This document shows, piece by piece, positions 54,265-62,629 of a DNA stretch of 64,000 bases (positions are counted from its first letter, which is position 1; each line of letters opens with the position of its first letter). The notes below the pieces were generated by a model, which was given only the letters and a program-made list of their open reading frames with translations, was not told where the DNA came from and did not search any database. Origin of the DNA: Pseudoalteromonas sp. P1-25. GTDB lineage: Bacteria; Pseudomonadota; Gammaproteobacteria; Enterobacterales; Alteromonadaceae. Made by a program: the position numbers and the translations under genes. The stretch covers positions 1-64,000 of the forward strand of contig NZ_LKDW01000020.1 in assembly GCF_001401805.1 (NCBI RefSeq). The letters are read 5' to 3'.

Positions 54265-54852
54265 ATGACCAAATTAGATCTTATTTTTCTTTCCCGCTTT
54301 TTAATAAACATCTTATCGTTGGCTGTACTTTGTTATGGCTGTTACTTTCGGTTTAGTAAAAATGCAGTAGTGGCAGGCTCGTTTATTTTATTTGGCGTAG
54401 GCGTTTTTATTATTACCTTTTTACTGCACGGGGTTGATATGTCGATGGAGTTTGCCTTTGGCCTATTTGCCGTATTCACCATGCTAAGGTACCGCACAGA
54501 GTCTATTTCTATTAAAGAAATGACCTACTTATTCCTTGTTACTGCCATTGCTTTACTGACCTCTGTAGGGCAAATGAGCCTAATTGAGCTAAGTATTCTT
54601 AATGGCATTATTTGCTTAATTGCTTTTTTGATTGACTCAAGCGTATTTGTCAAACGCTACGAAGTACAAAGCGTGTGCTACGAGCGAATAGAAAACATAA
54701 CCCCGCAAAACCAAGCCACACTCATCAACGATTTAAAACAGCGCACAGGCCTAAACGTAGTGGCCGTAGATATAGAACACATCGACTTTTTAAGAGACGT
54801 AGCGCAACTAAAAGTAAGTTACTTAGCTGAAAAACAAACAAAGGTAGCCTAA
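54265..54852 (+). CDS. DUF4956 membrane protein
   Basis: 195 residues: four membrane segments in the first 130 residues, with GLFAVFTMLRYRTESISIKE and MTYLFLVTAIAL as the family core, followed by a soluble C-terminal domain of ferredoxin-like pattern (about 135-190). Commonly found next to VTC-domain and CotH genes; function unestablished. Spaced one base from both neighbours, so strictly cotranslated. Confidence 0.88.
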   Translation: MTKLDLIFLSRFLINILSLAVLCYGCYFRFSKNAVVAGSFILFGVGVFIITFLLHGVDMSMEFAFGLFAVFTMLRYRTESISIKEMTYLFLVTAIALLTSVGQMSLIELSILNGIICLIAFLIDSSVFVKRYEVQSVCYERIENITPQNQATLINDLKQRTGLNVVAVDIEHIDFLRDVAQLKVSYLAEKQTKVA

Positions 54853-54853
54853 C

Positions 54854-55945
54854 ATGACCCCTAAACAAACGATTACTTATGCGGCTCTTTCAGCGCTTTG
54901 CTTTGTTAGTAACGCAAGTTTTGCCAAAATTAACGACGATATAGACCTAAGCGGCTATATCATGCTCGACTACAACAAATTTGATACCGCATTACTAGAG
55001 GGGCAATACGACAGCACCAGCTCAGAAAGTACCTCTGAAATACGCCGCGCACGGCTAAGTTTTAAATCAGACATAAGCAAAGACTGGAAAAGTAAATTTC
55101 AGCTTGGCTTTGCTGATGGCGAAACCGAAATAAAAGACGCCTACCTAGAATACTCTGGCTGGGAATATGCCGATTTAACCATAGGGCAACAAAAAGAAGG
55201 TTTTGGCCTAGAAAAACTAACCAGCTCGCGTAAATTATTAATGCTCGAACGTAGCATGATAAGCGAAGCGTTTTCACCAGGGCGTAGCTTAGGTATTAGC
55301 CTTTCGGGAGACATAGCTTCAGTAAATTGGCAATTAGGTTATTACAAGCCCGATGAAGACAAAGCAACATCTGCTATTACAGGGCGCGTAGCCTGGGTGC
55401 CATGGCAGCAAGATACTAACTTATTACATCTTGGCGTTGCATTTAGTGAAAGGCAGTACGATGGCAACGAATTTAGAGTGAATGAACCTCTTGAAGTTTA
55501 TACCGCCGATTCATTAATAGAAGGCGATAAAATTAATGCCGATAACCTCTCGCAACAAGGCGTAGAGCTACTATGGCTTAAAGACAGATTTACCATGATG
55601 GCCGAGTGGCAACAAGCACAAGTAACCAGTATTGAAAATACAACTAACGATTACGAAGGCGGCTATTTACAATTTGGTTATCAGCTATCAGGCGGATACC
55701 GTAAGTATAAAAACGCAAAACTAGGCGCAAGCTCAGAGCCAGGCTGGGAAATCACAGGCCGCTACAGCCTACTTAAGCTCAAGCAAGAAAACCAAGACGC
55801 AAAAACCTACGCCCTTGGCGTTAACTACACCGTAAACAAAAACATAAAATTTATGGCCGACTACATTAAAGCCGACTACTACGAGGCGGGCGGTACTATC
55901 ACATCGGGTAATGCAATCTCATTAAGGCTGCAATATTCGTTTTAA
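54854..55945 (+). CDS. OprO/OprP-type porin
   Basis: 363 residues, signal peptide ending ASFA, then a beta-barrel: DIDLSGYIMLDYNKFD, RRARLSFKSDISKDWKSKFQ, DAYLEYSGW, LTIGQQKEGFGLEKLTSSRK, ending in SLRLQYSF. This matches PF07396 (phosphate-selective porins O and P). In Pseudomonas such porins pass phosphate or pyrophosphate/polyphosphate. Last gene of the CotH-VTC-DUF4956 cluster. Confidence 0.87.
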   Translation: MTPKQTITYAALSALCFVSNASFAKINDDIDLSGYIMLDYNKFDTALLEGQYDSTSSESTSEIRRARLSFKSDISKDWKSKFQLGFADGETEIKDAYLEYSGWEYADLTIGQQKEGFGLEKLTSSRKLLMLERSMISEAFSPGRSLGISLSGDIASVNWQLGYYKPDEDKATSAITGRVAWVPWQQDTNLLHLGVAFSERQYDGNEFRVNEPLEVYTADSLIEGDKINADNLSQQGVELLWLKDRFTMMAEWQQAQVTSIENTTNDYEGGYLQFGYQLSGGYRKYKNAKLGASSEPGWEITGRYSLLKLKQENQDAKTYALGVNYTVNKNIKFMADYIKADYYEAGGTITSGNAISLRLQYSF

Positions 55946-55982
55946 TGCGTTTAGTGTTTAGTAGGTTGACCTAAAACTATAA

Positions 55983-56024
55983 AGCCCCTGTGTTACACGT
56001 TACGTTTAATACAGGGGCTATTTT
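55983..56024 (+). terminator. Rho-independent terminator after the porin gene
   Basis: AGCCCCTGT pairs with ACAGGGGCT across a 19-base loop, then ATTTT. Closes the CotH cluster. Confidence 0.8.
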
Positions 56025-56189
56025 AATAGGGCTGTTATAAACAATATGATTATACACACTCTTTGAAAGTTACTTATCAAGCTGGAACTTACTCCACTAG
56101 CTTGAAAGTATTAATTACAGTGAAACTTAGTGAACAAAATATGGGCCATGGGCTAGTACAGGCCGCTATCGATAAACTAAACTTGCAAA

Positions 56190-56324
56190 CGGCTTTAGGG
56201 GCAAAGTAAAAAACTTTTAAAAAAGTGTACTAAGGGCGAACTCGCTTTGCCTAATGTTAAAAGCAATGCATAGTAAAAATGCTACCCATGCCGAATCACT
56301 CTTAATTGCTTTGTTAGCAGCGTT
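56190..56324 (-). repeat. attC-like site downstream of the epimerase gene
   Basis: About 130 bases. Read on the minus strand it starts GCTGCTAACAAAGCAAT, with the gene's stop codon inside, and folds on itself: AAAGCAAT with ATTGCTTT, GGCAAAG with CTTTGCC, ACTTTT with AAAAGT. Size, stop position and opening resemble Vibrio-type attC repeats. The terminal GTTRRRY core is not clear. Confidence 0.5.
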
Positions 56325-57195
56325 TCAAAATTGGCAATACTTCTGGTGTTTCAGTATCTAGCATTTCCAAAACGCTTTTAAAGCCATGTATAGGTGACCA
56401 CCCTAATTTGTCACATGCAGATGATGAATCATATACGCGATCTAAGCTTTGAGGTAGTTGCCAATCTCTTTGCTTAAATGCCAGCGCGATGTCAGGACAT
56501 TGACGCTCGATGACAGATGCAGCATCAGTATATAGCGCTTCACAATCAGAAAGTTGAAAAGGTGTAGCGCCTGAGATTATAAAACGATTAAAACCACTTA
56601 AGCGTTTTTCCACAGAACATAAATGAGCGTTTGCTACATCACGAGCATCTATGCCACGAGTAAGGCGAAATACTGCCATTAAATCCGCAGGTTCAGGAAA
56701 ACATCTCGACATTTGCAGCACAGTAACTGGAAGCTGAAACAACTTTGAAATTTCTTCTAGCTTAGCTTCAGCCGCAATTTTACTTTTATGATAAATCGAC
56801 TTGGGTTGAGGAGTAACGTCTTCATTAATCCAACCTGCAATACCTTTAGGTGTTGAAGCATAGCCGTACAATGCAGTAGTGCTGGTAAAAATAAAGTGCT
56901 TAATACCTGCTTTTAATCCAGCCAGAGCGAGTTTCTCGGTCGCGTCTACGTTAATAGACTGAAACGCAGAATCAGGTACTAAACCCACATGGGGAGCGTG
57001 AAGAGCCGCTGTATGAATGATGACATCAACATTTTTAAGAGCCCGTTCAATCAGATCACTATCAAGAATATCACCAATGTAATCGGCTGTTGAGCAAGGC
57101 GTTTTATCAATGCCAACCACGTCATGGGTGCGCATTAATTTAATATAGATTGCACGCCCGACTCTACCGGCAGAGCCTGTTACTAAAACTCTCAT
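56314..57195 (-). CDS. NAD-dependent epimerase/dehydratase family protein
   Basis: 293 residues from the ATG at 57195 (AAGG upstream; two preceding GTG codons rejected). Extended SDR: VLVTGSAGRVGRAIY (GxxGxxG), IHTAALHAPH, FTSTTALYG, and the catalytic pair in IYHKSKIAAE (YxxxK). The substrate-binding half is family-typical. Ends in LKRC and a stop inside TGCTAACAA. GTTAGCAGC at the 3' end is mirrored (8 of 9) upstream of the start at 57226-57234, so the gene looks like an integron cassette. Sugar-nucleotide specificity unknown. Confidence 0.85.
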   Translation of the reverse strand: MRVLVTGSAGRVGRAIYIKLMRTHDVVGIDKTPCSTADYIGDILDSDLIERALKNVDVIIHTAALHAPHVGLVPDSAFQSINVDATEKLALAGLKAGIKHFIFTSTTALYGYASTPKGIAGWINEDVTPQPKSIYHKSKIAAEAKLEEISKLFQLPVTVLQMSRCFPEPADLMAVFRLTRGIDARDVANAHLCSVEKRLSGFNRFIISGATPFQLSDCEALYTDAASVIERQCPDIALAFKQRDWQLPQSLDRVYDSSSACDKLGWSPIHGFKSVLEMLDTETPEVLPILKRC

Positions 57196-57472
57196 CACCA
57201 CACCTTACTAATGATTAGCCTCAAAGCAGCTAACAACCTTACTAGAGAACACTTACCCTATTTTAGCACGAAAACATCCCCATTTAATGAACTTATATCA
57301 ATGAAAATAGTGTAAGCTATTGTCGGCTATAAATATTATGTCTTCTGAAGTTTATATAAGCATGTCAAAAAGCGGTAAATTTTCCCTTACTAAGTTAATA
57401 ACGATTCACCAGAATGACTATACCTCGCCCATAACCGCCCCAAAACATTTAAGGTAAGTATGAATTTTTAAT
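57196..57472. other. Intergenic, 5' side of the epimerase cassette
   Basis: Contains the inverted core GCAGCTAAC (57226-57234) and otherwise no supported gene. Confidence 0.5.
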
Positions 57473-57521
57473 TTGGAATCTCTATTTAATGCTTTGATTA
57501 GTTAAAGCCTAAAAACCAAAT
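57473..57521. repeat. 49-bp direct repeat, copy 1
   Basis: Begins TTGGAATCTCTATTTAATGC and matches 59787-59835 with one mismatch. Weaker similarity extends about 18 bases upstream. Confidence 0.9.
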
Positions 57522-57764
57522 AAAAAACGCAAGCCCCCCTATAAGGCGAGGCTTTGATAAGTAAGTTTCCAATAGGAGTCTGAATATTTCCCCATTCAAT
57601 ACTGGAATTAAGCTTATTTCTCAATTAACGCTGGAAGGGTTCACCCGTACGTTACTAGTCACTCAAGTACATTAAAGGTTTAAGGATATAGTTAATTTGA
57701 TAGGTGTACGCTGGCAAACTTAGTTAGTGCGGCATCAGCAGGCACTGGTAAACCTTGATGTATT

Positions 57765-57824
57765 AAATCAAGATTTGACCCCTTTAACCCTTTTAAGTCA
57801 AGATTTGACCCCTTTAACCCTTTT
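57765..57824. repeat. 30-bp tandem duplication, REP-type sequence
   Basis: Two 30-base units with one mismatch, each containing TCAAGATTTGACCCCTTTAA. This wording resembles repeats found beside REP-associated (Y1) transposase genes; a short open frame over it (57692-57901, minus) shows no transposase motifs and is treated as a relic. Confidence 0.6.
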
Positions 57825-58122
57825 CTTACTTTCGCCCAAACTTGATCTAAACCCAAATAAAGCGGGGGGGAATTAGTCATACTTTTCCTAACCCCGTCCA
57901 TCAGAACCTAGCAAGGACTTTAGAAGATTCATGTTCAAAAATGATTTTGATCGATCGTCTGCTGATCGCTCTTAGCCAAAGTTCGAATTATTGCTATAAA
58001 CTGCACTTCCAGTTTAACTCATTTCTGCCCCTTTTCGAGTTAGCAAACTGCATATTTTGCAAATTGGTTTTGACCCATTACTTGTTTCGTTCGATTTACA
58101 TCAGGAGTTATTGTATGAGATT
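57825..58122. other. Intergenic, no gene supported
   Basis: No frame with a recognisable protein. A ribosome-site-like AGGAGTTATTGT precedes a 9-codon frame at 58115, too short to call. Confidence 0.4.
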
Positions 58123-58164
58123 AGGCCTAATTTTTTACACGTAATATCTATAAAATTTAGGCCT
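58123..58164 (-). terminator. Fold-back downstream of the ydhR-like gene
   Basis: AGGCCTAATTTT pairs with AAAATTTAGGCCT (one bulge). AT-rich loop. Possible terminator for the minus-strand gene ending at 58205. Confidence 0.4.
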
Positions 58165-58204
58165 CATCATTATTTCTATTTTTACTCAGGAATGAACGGT
58201 TGAA

Positions 58205-58510
58205 TTAGCCGTTGATCGGGCCTTTATTAATGGTAGTTAATGGTTGGTTCACGTCAAAAATCACACCGCGGACCTCATCCACGCCCATCTCTTTTAAGCG
58301 TGCGCTATGCATTGCTAGGTAAATCTCTGCGCTGTGTTGGTCTTCAAAAAGGTAAACACCACCAGCCAGTTTTTCGGCTTGATTTTCTGTCCATATTTTC
58401 CAGATCATACCTGGTTCATAGTTGATAGATTTTGCTAGGTCAACGAGTGCGTTCGACATCTCTTCGCCAAATGGGCCGTTAAATTCAAAATCGACTTGTA
58501 ATAATTTCAT
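58205..58510 (-). CDS. YdhR-type putative monooxygenase
   Basis: 101 residues from the ATG at 58510 (GGAG 8 bases upstream), which gives MKLLQVDFEFNGPFGEEM, the YdhR N-terminus. The family core NYEPGMIWKIWTENQAEKLA and GGVYLFEDQHSAEIYLAMHS is complete. Dimeric ferredoxin-like fold; related proteins oxidise quinone-like aromatics. Divergent from a LysR gene, which likely controls it. Confidence 0.85.
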   Translation of the reverse strand: MKLLQVDFEFNGPFGEEMSNALVDLAKSINYEPGMIWKIWTENQAEKLAGGVYLFEDQHSAEIYLAMHSARLKEMGVDEVRGVIFDVNQPLTTINKGPING

Positions 58511-58665
58511 GGTTATTTCTCCAAACAGATACATGGTATTGCGCTGAGAGTCATGGTCAAATCGCAAACATAAGAGGCTTGATTGCCAGTTAGGATATAT
58601 ATTACCTGTAAAAAATAGACAAAAAAGTTCATAATATTGCCATTAACTGTCAGGATTTTAGACCG

Positions 58666-59556
58666 ATGAGATTAAAAACAACCCTCGATCAATGGCAAAC
58701 TCTTTATGAGATAGATCGCGCTGGAAGCATTCAGGCTGCGGCATTGCAACTAAATAAGAGCCATACCACGCTGCTTTATGCGTTGAGAAAATTGGAAGGT
58801 CAACTAGGTGTGTCGTTGGTTCAGGTTGAAGGTCGCAGAGCAGTGTTGTCTGAAGACGGTAAAGCGTTATTGCGCAGGGCTAGCAGCATACTAGAACAAG
58901 CGCGAGAACTTGAGCTAATCAGTGCACAGTTAGCAAAGGGGGTTGAGTCTGAAATAGTGGTCGCAGTTGATCATTTGTGCTGTCTTGAGCGCCTTTATCA
59001 ACCGATGGTTAATTTTCTAGCTGAAAATAACAGTACATCGATACAAGTGGTAGAAACTTCGCTATCGAAGACCACTGAAATGGTCTCTCAAGAAGTGGCC
59101 GATGTTGCCATTATTAATCTACCCATTACCAATTACCCTGCGGAAGCCTTTGGTTTTACCATGATGGAGCCCGTTGTGGCGAGCTCACATCCGTTAACTA
59201 GGATGACGTCTATATCGCTCAATCAGCTCTCGATGCTACCACAAATTGTGGTGAGGGATTTAGGTTCGGTTGAAAAGCTGGGCGAGAAAAAAGATGTGGG
59301 TTGGTTGAAGTCGAGTCAGCGTATTACGGTTGATAATTTCGACCATGCCTTTAGTGCGGTAGAACAGGGTGTGGGTTATTGCAGGCTGCCAAAGCATATT
59401 GTTGATAGCCGAGGTAGTGGGAAACTGGCTATTTTGAATGTGGAAAATGGCGGTGGTTATCAGGTTCCATTACATCTGACTTTACCTAAAGGGGCAAAAA
59501 CGGGACAAGCTACAAAACGTTTTTATGAATTGCTTCTAGAGTCGGTCTCTAGATAA
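58666..59556 (+). CDS. LysR-family transcriptional regulator
   Basis: 296 residues. HTH region TLDQWQTLYEIDRAGSIQAA and SHTTLLYALRKLEGQLGVSL, with an effector domain. Divergent from the ydhR-like gene over about 155 bases. Codon use is less AT-biased than neighbours, and the pair lies between 49-bp direct repeats, so recent acquisition is possible. Confidence 0.88.
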   Translation: MRLKTTLDQWQTLYEIDRAGSIQAAALQLNKSHTTLLYALRKLEGQLGVSLVQVEGRRAVLSEDGKALLRRASSILEQARELELISAQLAKGVESEIVVAVDHLCCLERLYQPMVNFLAENNSTSIQVVETSLSKTTEMVSQEVADVAIINLPITNYPAEAFGFTMMEPVVASSHPLTRMTSISLNQLSMLPQIVVRDLGSVEKLGEKKDVGWLKSSQRITVDNFDHAFSAVEQGVGYCRLPKHIVDSRGSGKLAILNVENGGGYQVPLHLTLPKGAKTGQATKRFYELLLESVSR

Positions 59557-59786
59557 GTGGTTTTTGTAATACTCTAAATAATCCGTTGTTCTCTAATTTA
59601 GTAATGTAACTGACTATTTTTACCCAAAAATGAGTTAGCATCCATCTGCTATTCGCTCATAGCCGACTTACTACATATTTAATGTCAGGTAGCTTGACTT
59701 TCAGGACACTCCTTTAATATGTGTTACTAGAATAAACCGCTATCCATACATTATTAAATCAAAAAAGATAAAGTATAAATTTTCAA
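59557..59786. other. Intergenic, no gene seen
   Basis: Region downstream of the LysR gene before the second direct repeat. Nothing recognised. Confidence 0.4.
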
Positions 59787-59835
59787 TTGGAATCTCTATT
59801 TAATGCTTTGATTAGGTAAAGCCTAAAAACCAAAT
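59787..59835. repeat. 49-bp direct repeat, copy 2
   Basis: Matches 57473-57521 in 48 of 49 bases, same orientation, 2314 bases away. Confidence 0.9.
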
Positions 59836-60097
59836 TCTATTCCCTATCAAGAAAAGCCTATGAGAAAAACCCAAATAAGGAACGCAATACATTACTACAA
59901 GCCTTGCCACATATAGCTCTTCATTCCAGATGTGTGACAAACCATTCCAAAGTTGAATGAGAAAGAACATATAGCGATCTTTTTTGATCTAAAAACTGCG
60001 ATTATCCACTTATGTGCAATTTGTCATAAAACTGCAATCAAAATAGGTGATAATTTAAACTCGAACTGTATTTTTTATAATCTAGAAGTTGAAGTAA

Positions 60098-60583
60098 ATG
60101 AGCACACCAATGACGCAACTCACATTTGCGTTACAGTCTTTTGAAGATCCTCTCTCTGCGGCGATGGGCCACACAATGGAATACGAGCAGTTAACCTTAC
60201 AAGCCAGTGCTATGCATGAAATAACGCTGCAATGCGTATTGCCCGACGACGCCCACGAAAACGATATTATTTCGTTGAGCGCAACGTATCCCAGTGCCCG
60301 TGATGCGCAATACTTTACTGAAAAAGCACTCACTAATGCCGATTTAGAGTGTGGTTATGTGTATTTAACGTTAAGTAAAATTACCCAAAGTCACTGTTTG
60401 GTAATGCAATTAATGCTGCACGGCTTAAACGCCACTTTAAAAAATAGTTTGCAGTTTGATATGCAAGTAAATGCGTTTGAGGCAGGTTATAAAAAACAAC
60501 AGCAGCTTAAAAGCCAAGTTAAGCCTCACGGCGTTAAAAAGTACTTTCGTAATATGAGCTCAAGTTTATTTTCGTTTTTTTAA
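60098..60583 (+). CDS. Hypothetical protein
   Basis: 161 residues, no family recognised. Probably soluble: mixed strands and helices in the first 125 residues, then a basic tail (KKQQQLKSQVKPHGVKKYFR) ending in LFSFF. A start at the fifth codon (MTQLTF) is also possible. Converges with anmK. Confidence 0.65.
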   Translation: MSTPMTQLTFALQSFEDPLSAAMGHTMEYEQLTLQASAMHEITLQCVLPDDAHENDIISLSATYPSARDAQYFTEKALTNADLECGYVYLTLSKITQSHCLVMQLMLHGLNATLKNSLQFDMQVNAFEAGYKKQQQLKSQVKPHGVKKYFRNMSSSLFSFF

Positions 60584-60610
60584 TGTATTGATATACGAAT
60601 TTATAAAAGC

Positions 60611-61816
60611 TTAATCAGCAAAACTCACTTTACCCATAGTCACCCCAACAATACCCTGCGCAGTGTTATTTAGGTGTTGCAGCTCACCGGCTAGGCATTC
60701 GTTTGCTAAAATAGCAAATAATACAGCCTCTTTTGCATCAGGGTTTATGCCTAAATCATCGGTATTTTTAAACGCTTTTATACTTGGGCACAGCGCATTA
60801 AGGTGCGCCATTAATAACGGGTTATGAATACCGCCACCACTTGCGTACACCACACACTCTTTAGCACTTTGTGTGCATTCATTTAACGCATTTGCAATTA
60901 CCCTCGCGCTAAACATATTTAAAGTAGCCATTACATCTTCATGGCTTAAGTGCTGTGTATTTGTTTGCAGCTGAGCAGCATGCAAGTACGCTAAATTAAA
61001 TACCTCTGGCCCCGTTGTTTTAGGCAGCTCAAGTTTAAAAAAGTCGTTGCCACACAATGCATTTAATAAGGGTGTATTTACATTTCCGGCTTTGGCTATT
61101 TTTGCGTCATCATCAAAGTGCATGCCTTTAAAATGCTGCTGCACGTACGCATCCATAATGGTGTTACCTGGACCTATGTCGCTACTAAATACGCTATTTG
61201 CATCACCGCTTTTAGGTAAAAACGTTAAATTAGCAATACCGCCCATGTTTAATAAAATGCGGTTTTCATTGGGGTTTGCAAAAAATAAGTAATCGCCATA
61301 TACCGCAAGTGGTGCGCCTTCGCCCCCAGCTGCTATATGTTTTTGCCTAAAATCGCCAATTGTTGTAATGCCGGTGGTAACGGCTATTTGGTCGCTATCG
61401 CCAATTTGTAATGTGCCATTAGTAAAGCTTTTATGATTATGCTGCGACTGAGGGCAGTGGTAAATGGTTTGCCCGTGGCTGGCTATTACATCAATACTTG
61501 CCGGATTTACTTGCCAAGTATGTAAGCACTGATTAACTATATCACCATGGAGTTTACCTACCCACGGATGCAGTAAAGTTACTAGTTCTAAATTGCACTC
61601 TCGTTTGGCAAATACCTGCTTTATTTTAGTTTTATACTCGTTGTTATATTCAACGGTAGTAAAATTTAAAACTTCAATTTGCGTATTTATACCTGCGCCC
61701 GTTACTTTACACAGTGCTACATCGAGCCCATCTAACGAGGTGCCACTCATTAAACCTATAATCAAACGACTTGGTTTTTGGGCACTATTATAAAGGGCGG
61801 CTATGTGTGGGTGCAT
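60611..61816 (-). CDS. anmK: Anhydro-N-acetylmuramic acid kinase
   Basis: 401 residues. Converts 1,6-anhydro-MurNAc from cell-wall turnover to MurNAc-6-phosphate. ATP motif GLMSGTSLDGLDVALC near residue 22, then DVIASHGQTIYH, IGDFRQKHIAAGGEGAPL, LLNMGGIANLTFLP, SDIGPGNTIMD and VYASGGGIHNPLLM, all family-typical. Full length and intact. Confidence 0.97.
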   Translation of the reverse strand: MHPHIAALYNSAQKPSRLIIGLMSGTSLDGLDVALCKVTGAGINTQIEVLNFTTVEYNNEYKTKIKQVFAKRECNLELVTLLHPWVGKLHGDIVNQCLHTWQVNPASIDVIASHGQTIYHCPQSQHNHKSFTNGTLQIGDSDQIAVTTGITTIGDFRQKHIAAGGEGAPLAVYGDYLFFANPNENRILLNMGGIANLTFLPKSGDANSVFSSDIGPGNTIMDAYVQQHFKGMHFDDDAKIAKAGNVNTPLLNALCGNDFFKLELPKTTGPEVFNLAYLHAAQLQTNTQHLSHEDVMATLNMFSARVIANALNECTQSAKECVVYASGGGIHNPLLMAHLNALCPSIKAFKNTDDLGINPDAKEAVLFAILANECLAGELQHLNNTAQGIVGVTMGKVSFAD

Positions 61817-61963
61817 AAAGGTATCTTAAACAGGTGTCATATTTTGCTTATATTAGAGTACTTTAAAACAAAGTTATAGGCGTAAACAGTTAATCTTTGT
61901 GATTGTGCAATCTCTAATTGCTTGCTAAGTTGCCCCGTATACACCACACACTTAATTAAAACA

Positions 61964-62452
61964 ATGATCACCCTAAGAGACTTTAAACAACAAGACGCAC
62001 CACACATTATTAAAACCTTAAACGATGAACAGGTTACGCGTTTTCTATCCTCTAAAATTCCGTTTCCGTATACGCAGGCCGATGCCGATTGGTGGATAAA
62101 CCAAGGCGCTAAAAATGGGATTATTAAAGCAATTATTGTAAATGAGCAATTTGCAGGATGCATTGGCATAACGCCAGGAGAGTTTGAATATAGCCGCAGT
62201 GGCGAAATAGGCTATTGGCTTAATAATCACTTTTGGGGGCAAGGAATAATAACTCACGCAATTACACAAATTTGCGATGAGGCCTTTAAAAACTCAAATC
62301 TAAACCGTATTTTTGGCGCTGTGTTTGCTGGTAATACTGGCTCTATAAAGGCATTGACTAAATGCGGCTTTGAAGCCGAGGCCATACTTAAACAAGCCAT
62401 TTATAAAGATGGTGTATTTTACGATAGCCATATTTTTAGCAAACTAAAATAA
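61964..62452 (+). CDS. GNAT-family N-acetyltransferase (RimJ/RimL-like)
   Basis: 162 residues from the ATG at 61964; an earlier in-frame TTG is rejected. MITLRDFKQQDAPHIIKTLN, GEIGYWLNNHFWGQGI, and NTGSIKALTKCGFEAEAILKQ (acetyl-CoA site and C-terminal segment) are typical. Acetylates an amine, possibly an N-terminal or small-molecule substrate. Confidence 0.9.
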   Translation: MITLRDFKQQDAPHIIKTLNDEQVTRFLSSKIPFPYTQADADWWINQGAKNGIIKAIIVNEQFAGCIGITPGEFEYSRSGEIGYWLNNHFWGQGIITHAITQICDEAFKNSNLNRIFGAVFAGNTGSIKALTKCGFEAEAILKQAIYKDGVFYDSHIFSKLK

Positions 62453-62519
62453 ACCATTTAGAATAAATACTCTGTAAAGGTTGAATTACCAGCCCCCCGC
62501 CCAAAACTCCTGTTATAAG

Positions 62520-62533
62520 GTACAAATTTGTAC
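62520..62533. promoter_or_regulatory. Perfect 14-bp palindrome upstream of the reductase gene
   Basis: GTACAAATTTGTAC, about 97 bases before the start codon. Size and symmetry suit a TetR- or MarR-type operator. Confidence 0.4.
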
Positions 62534-62629
62534 ATACATATACTGCTTAGCGCGCATTATTGTTTATGCCAATTAGGTTATTAAACGCATAAACACTCGT
62601 TAAGTAGGTTAACCCAAAAGGAGATTTTT

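Noticed and set aside
56040..56209. Coding-like stretch on the plus strand ending in a stop at 56207
   Set aside because: Open for about 50 codons but without a start and ribosome site, and it runs into the attC-like sequence; no homologue recognised.
57941..58144. 67-codon open frame on the plus strand
   Set aside because: No ribosome site and no recognisable protein features; lies in repeat-rich, probably non-coding DNA.
59953..60144. 63-codon open frame before the hypothetical gene at 60098
   Set aside because: Overlaps a better-supported gene in another frame and starts without a ribosome site.
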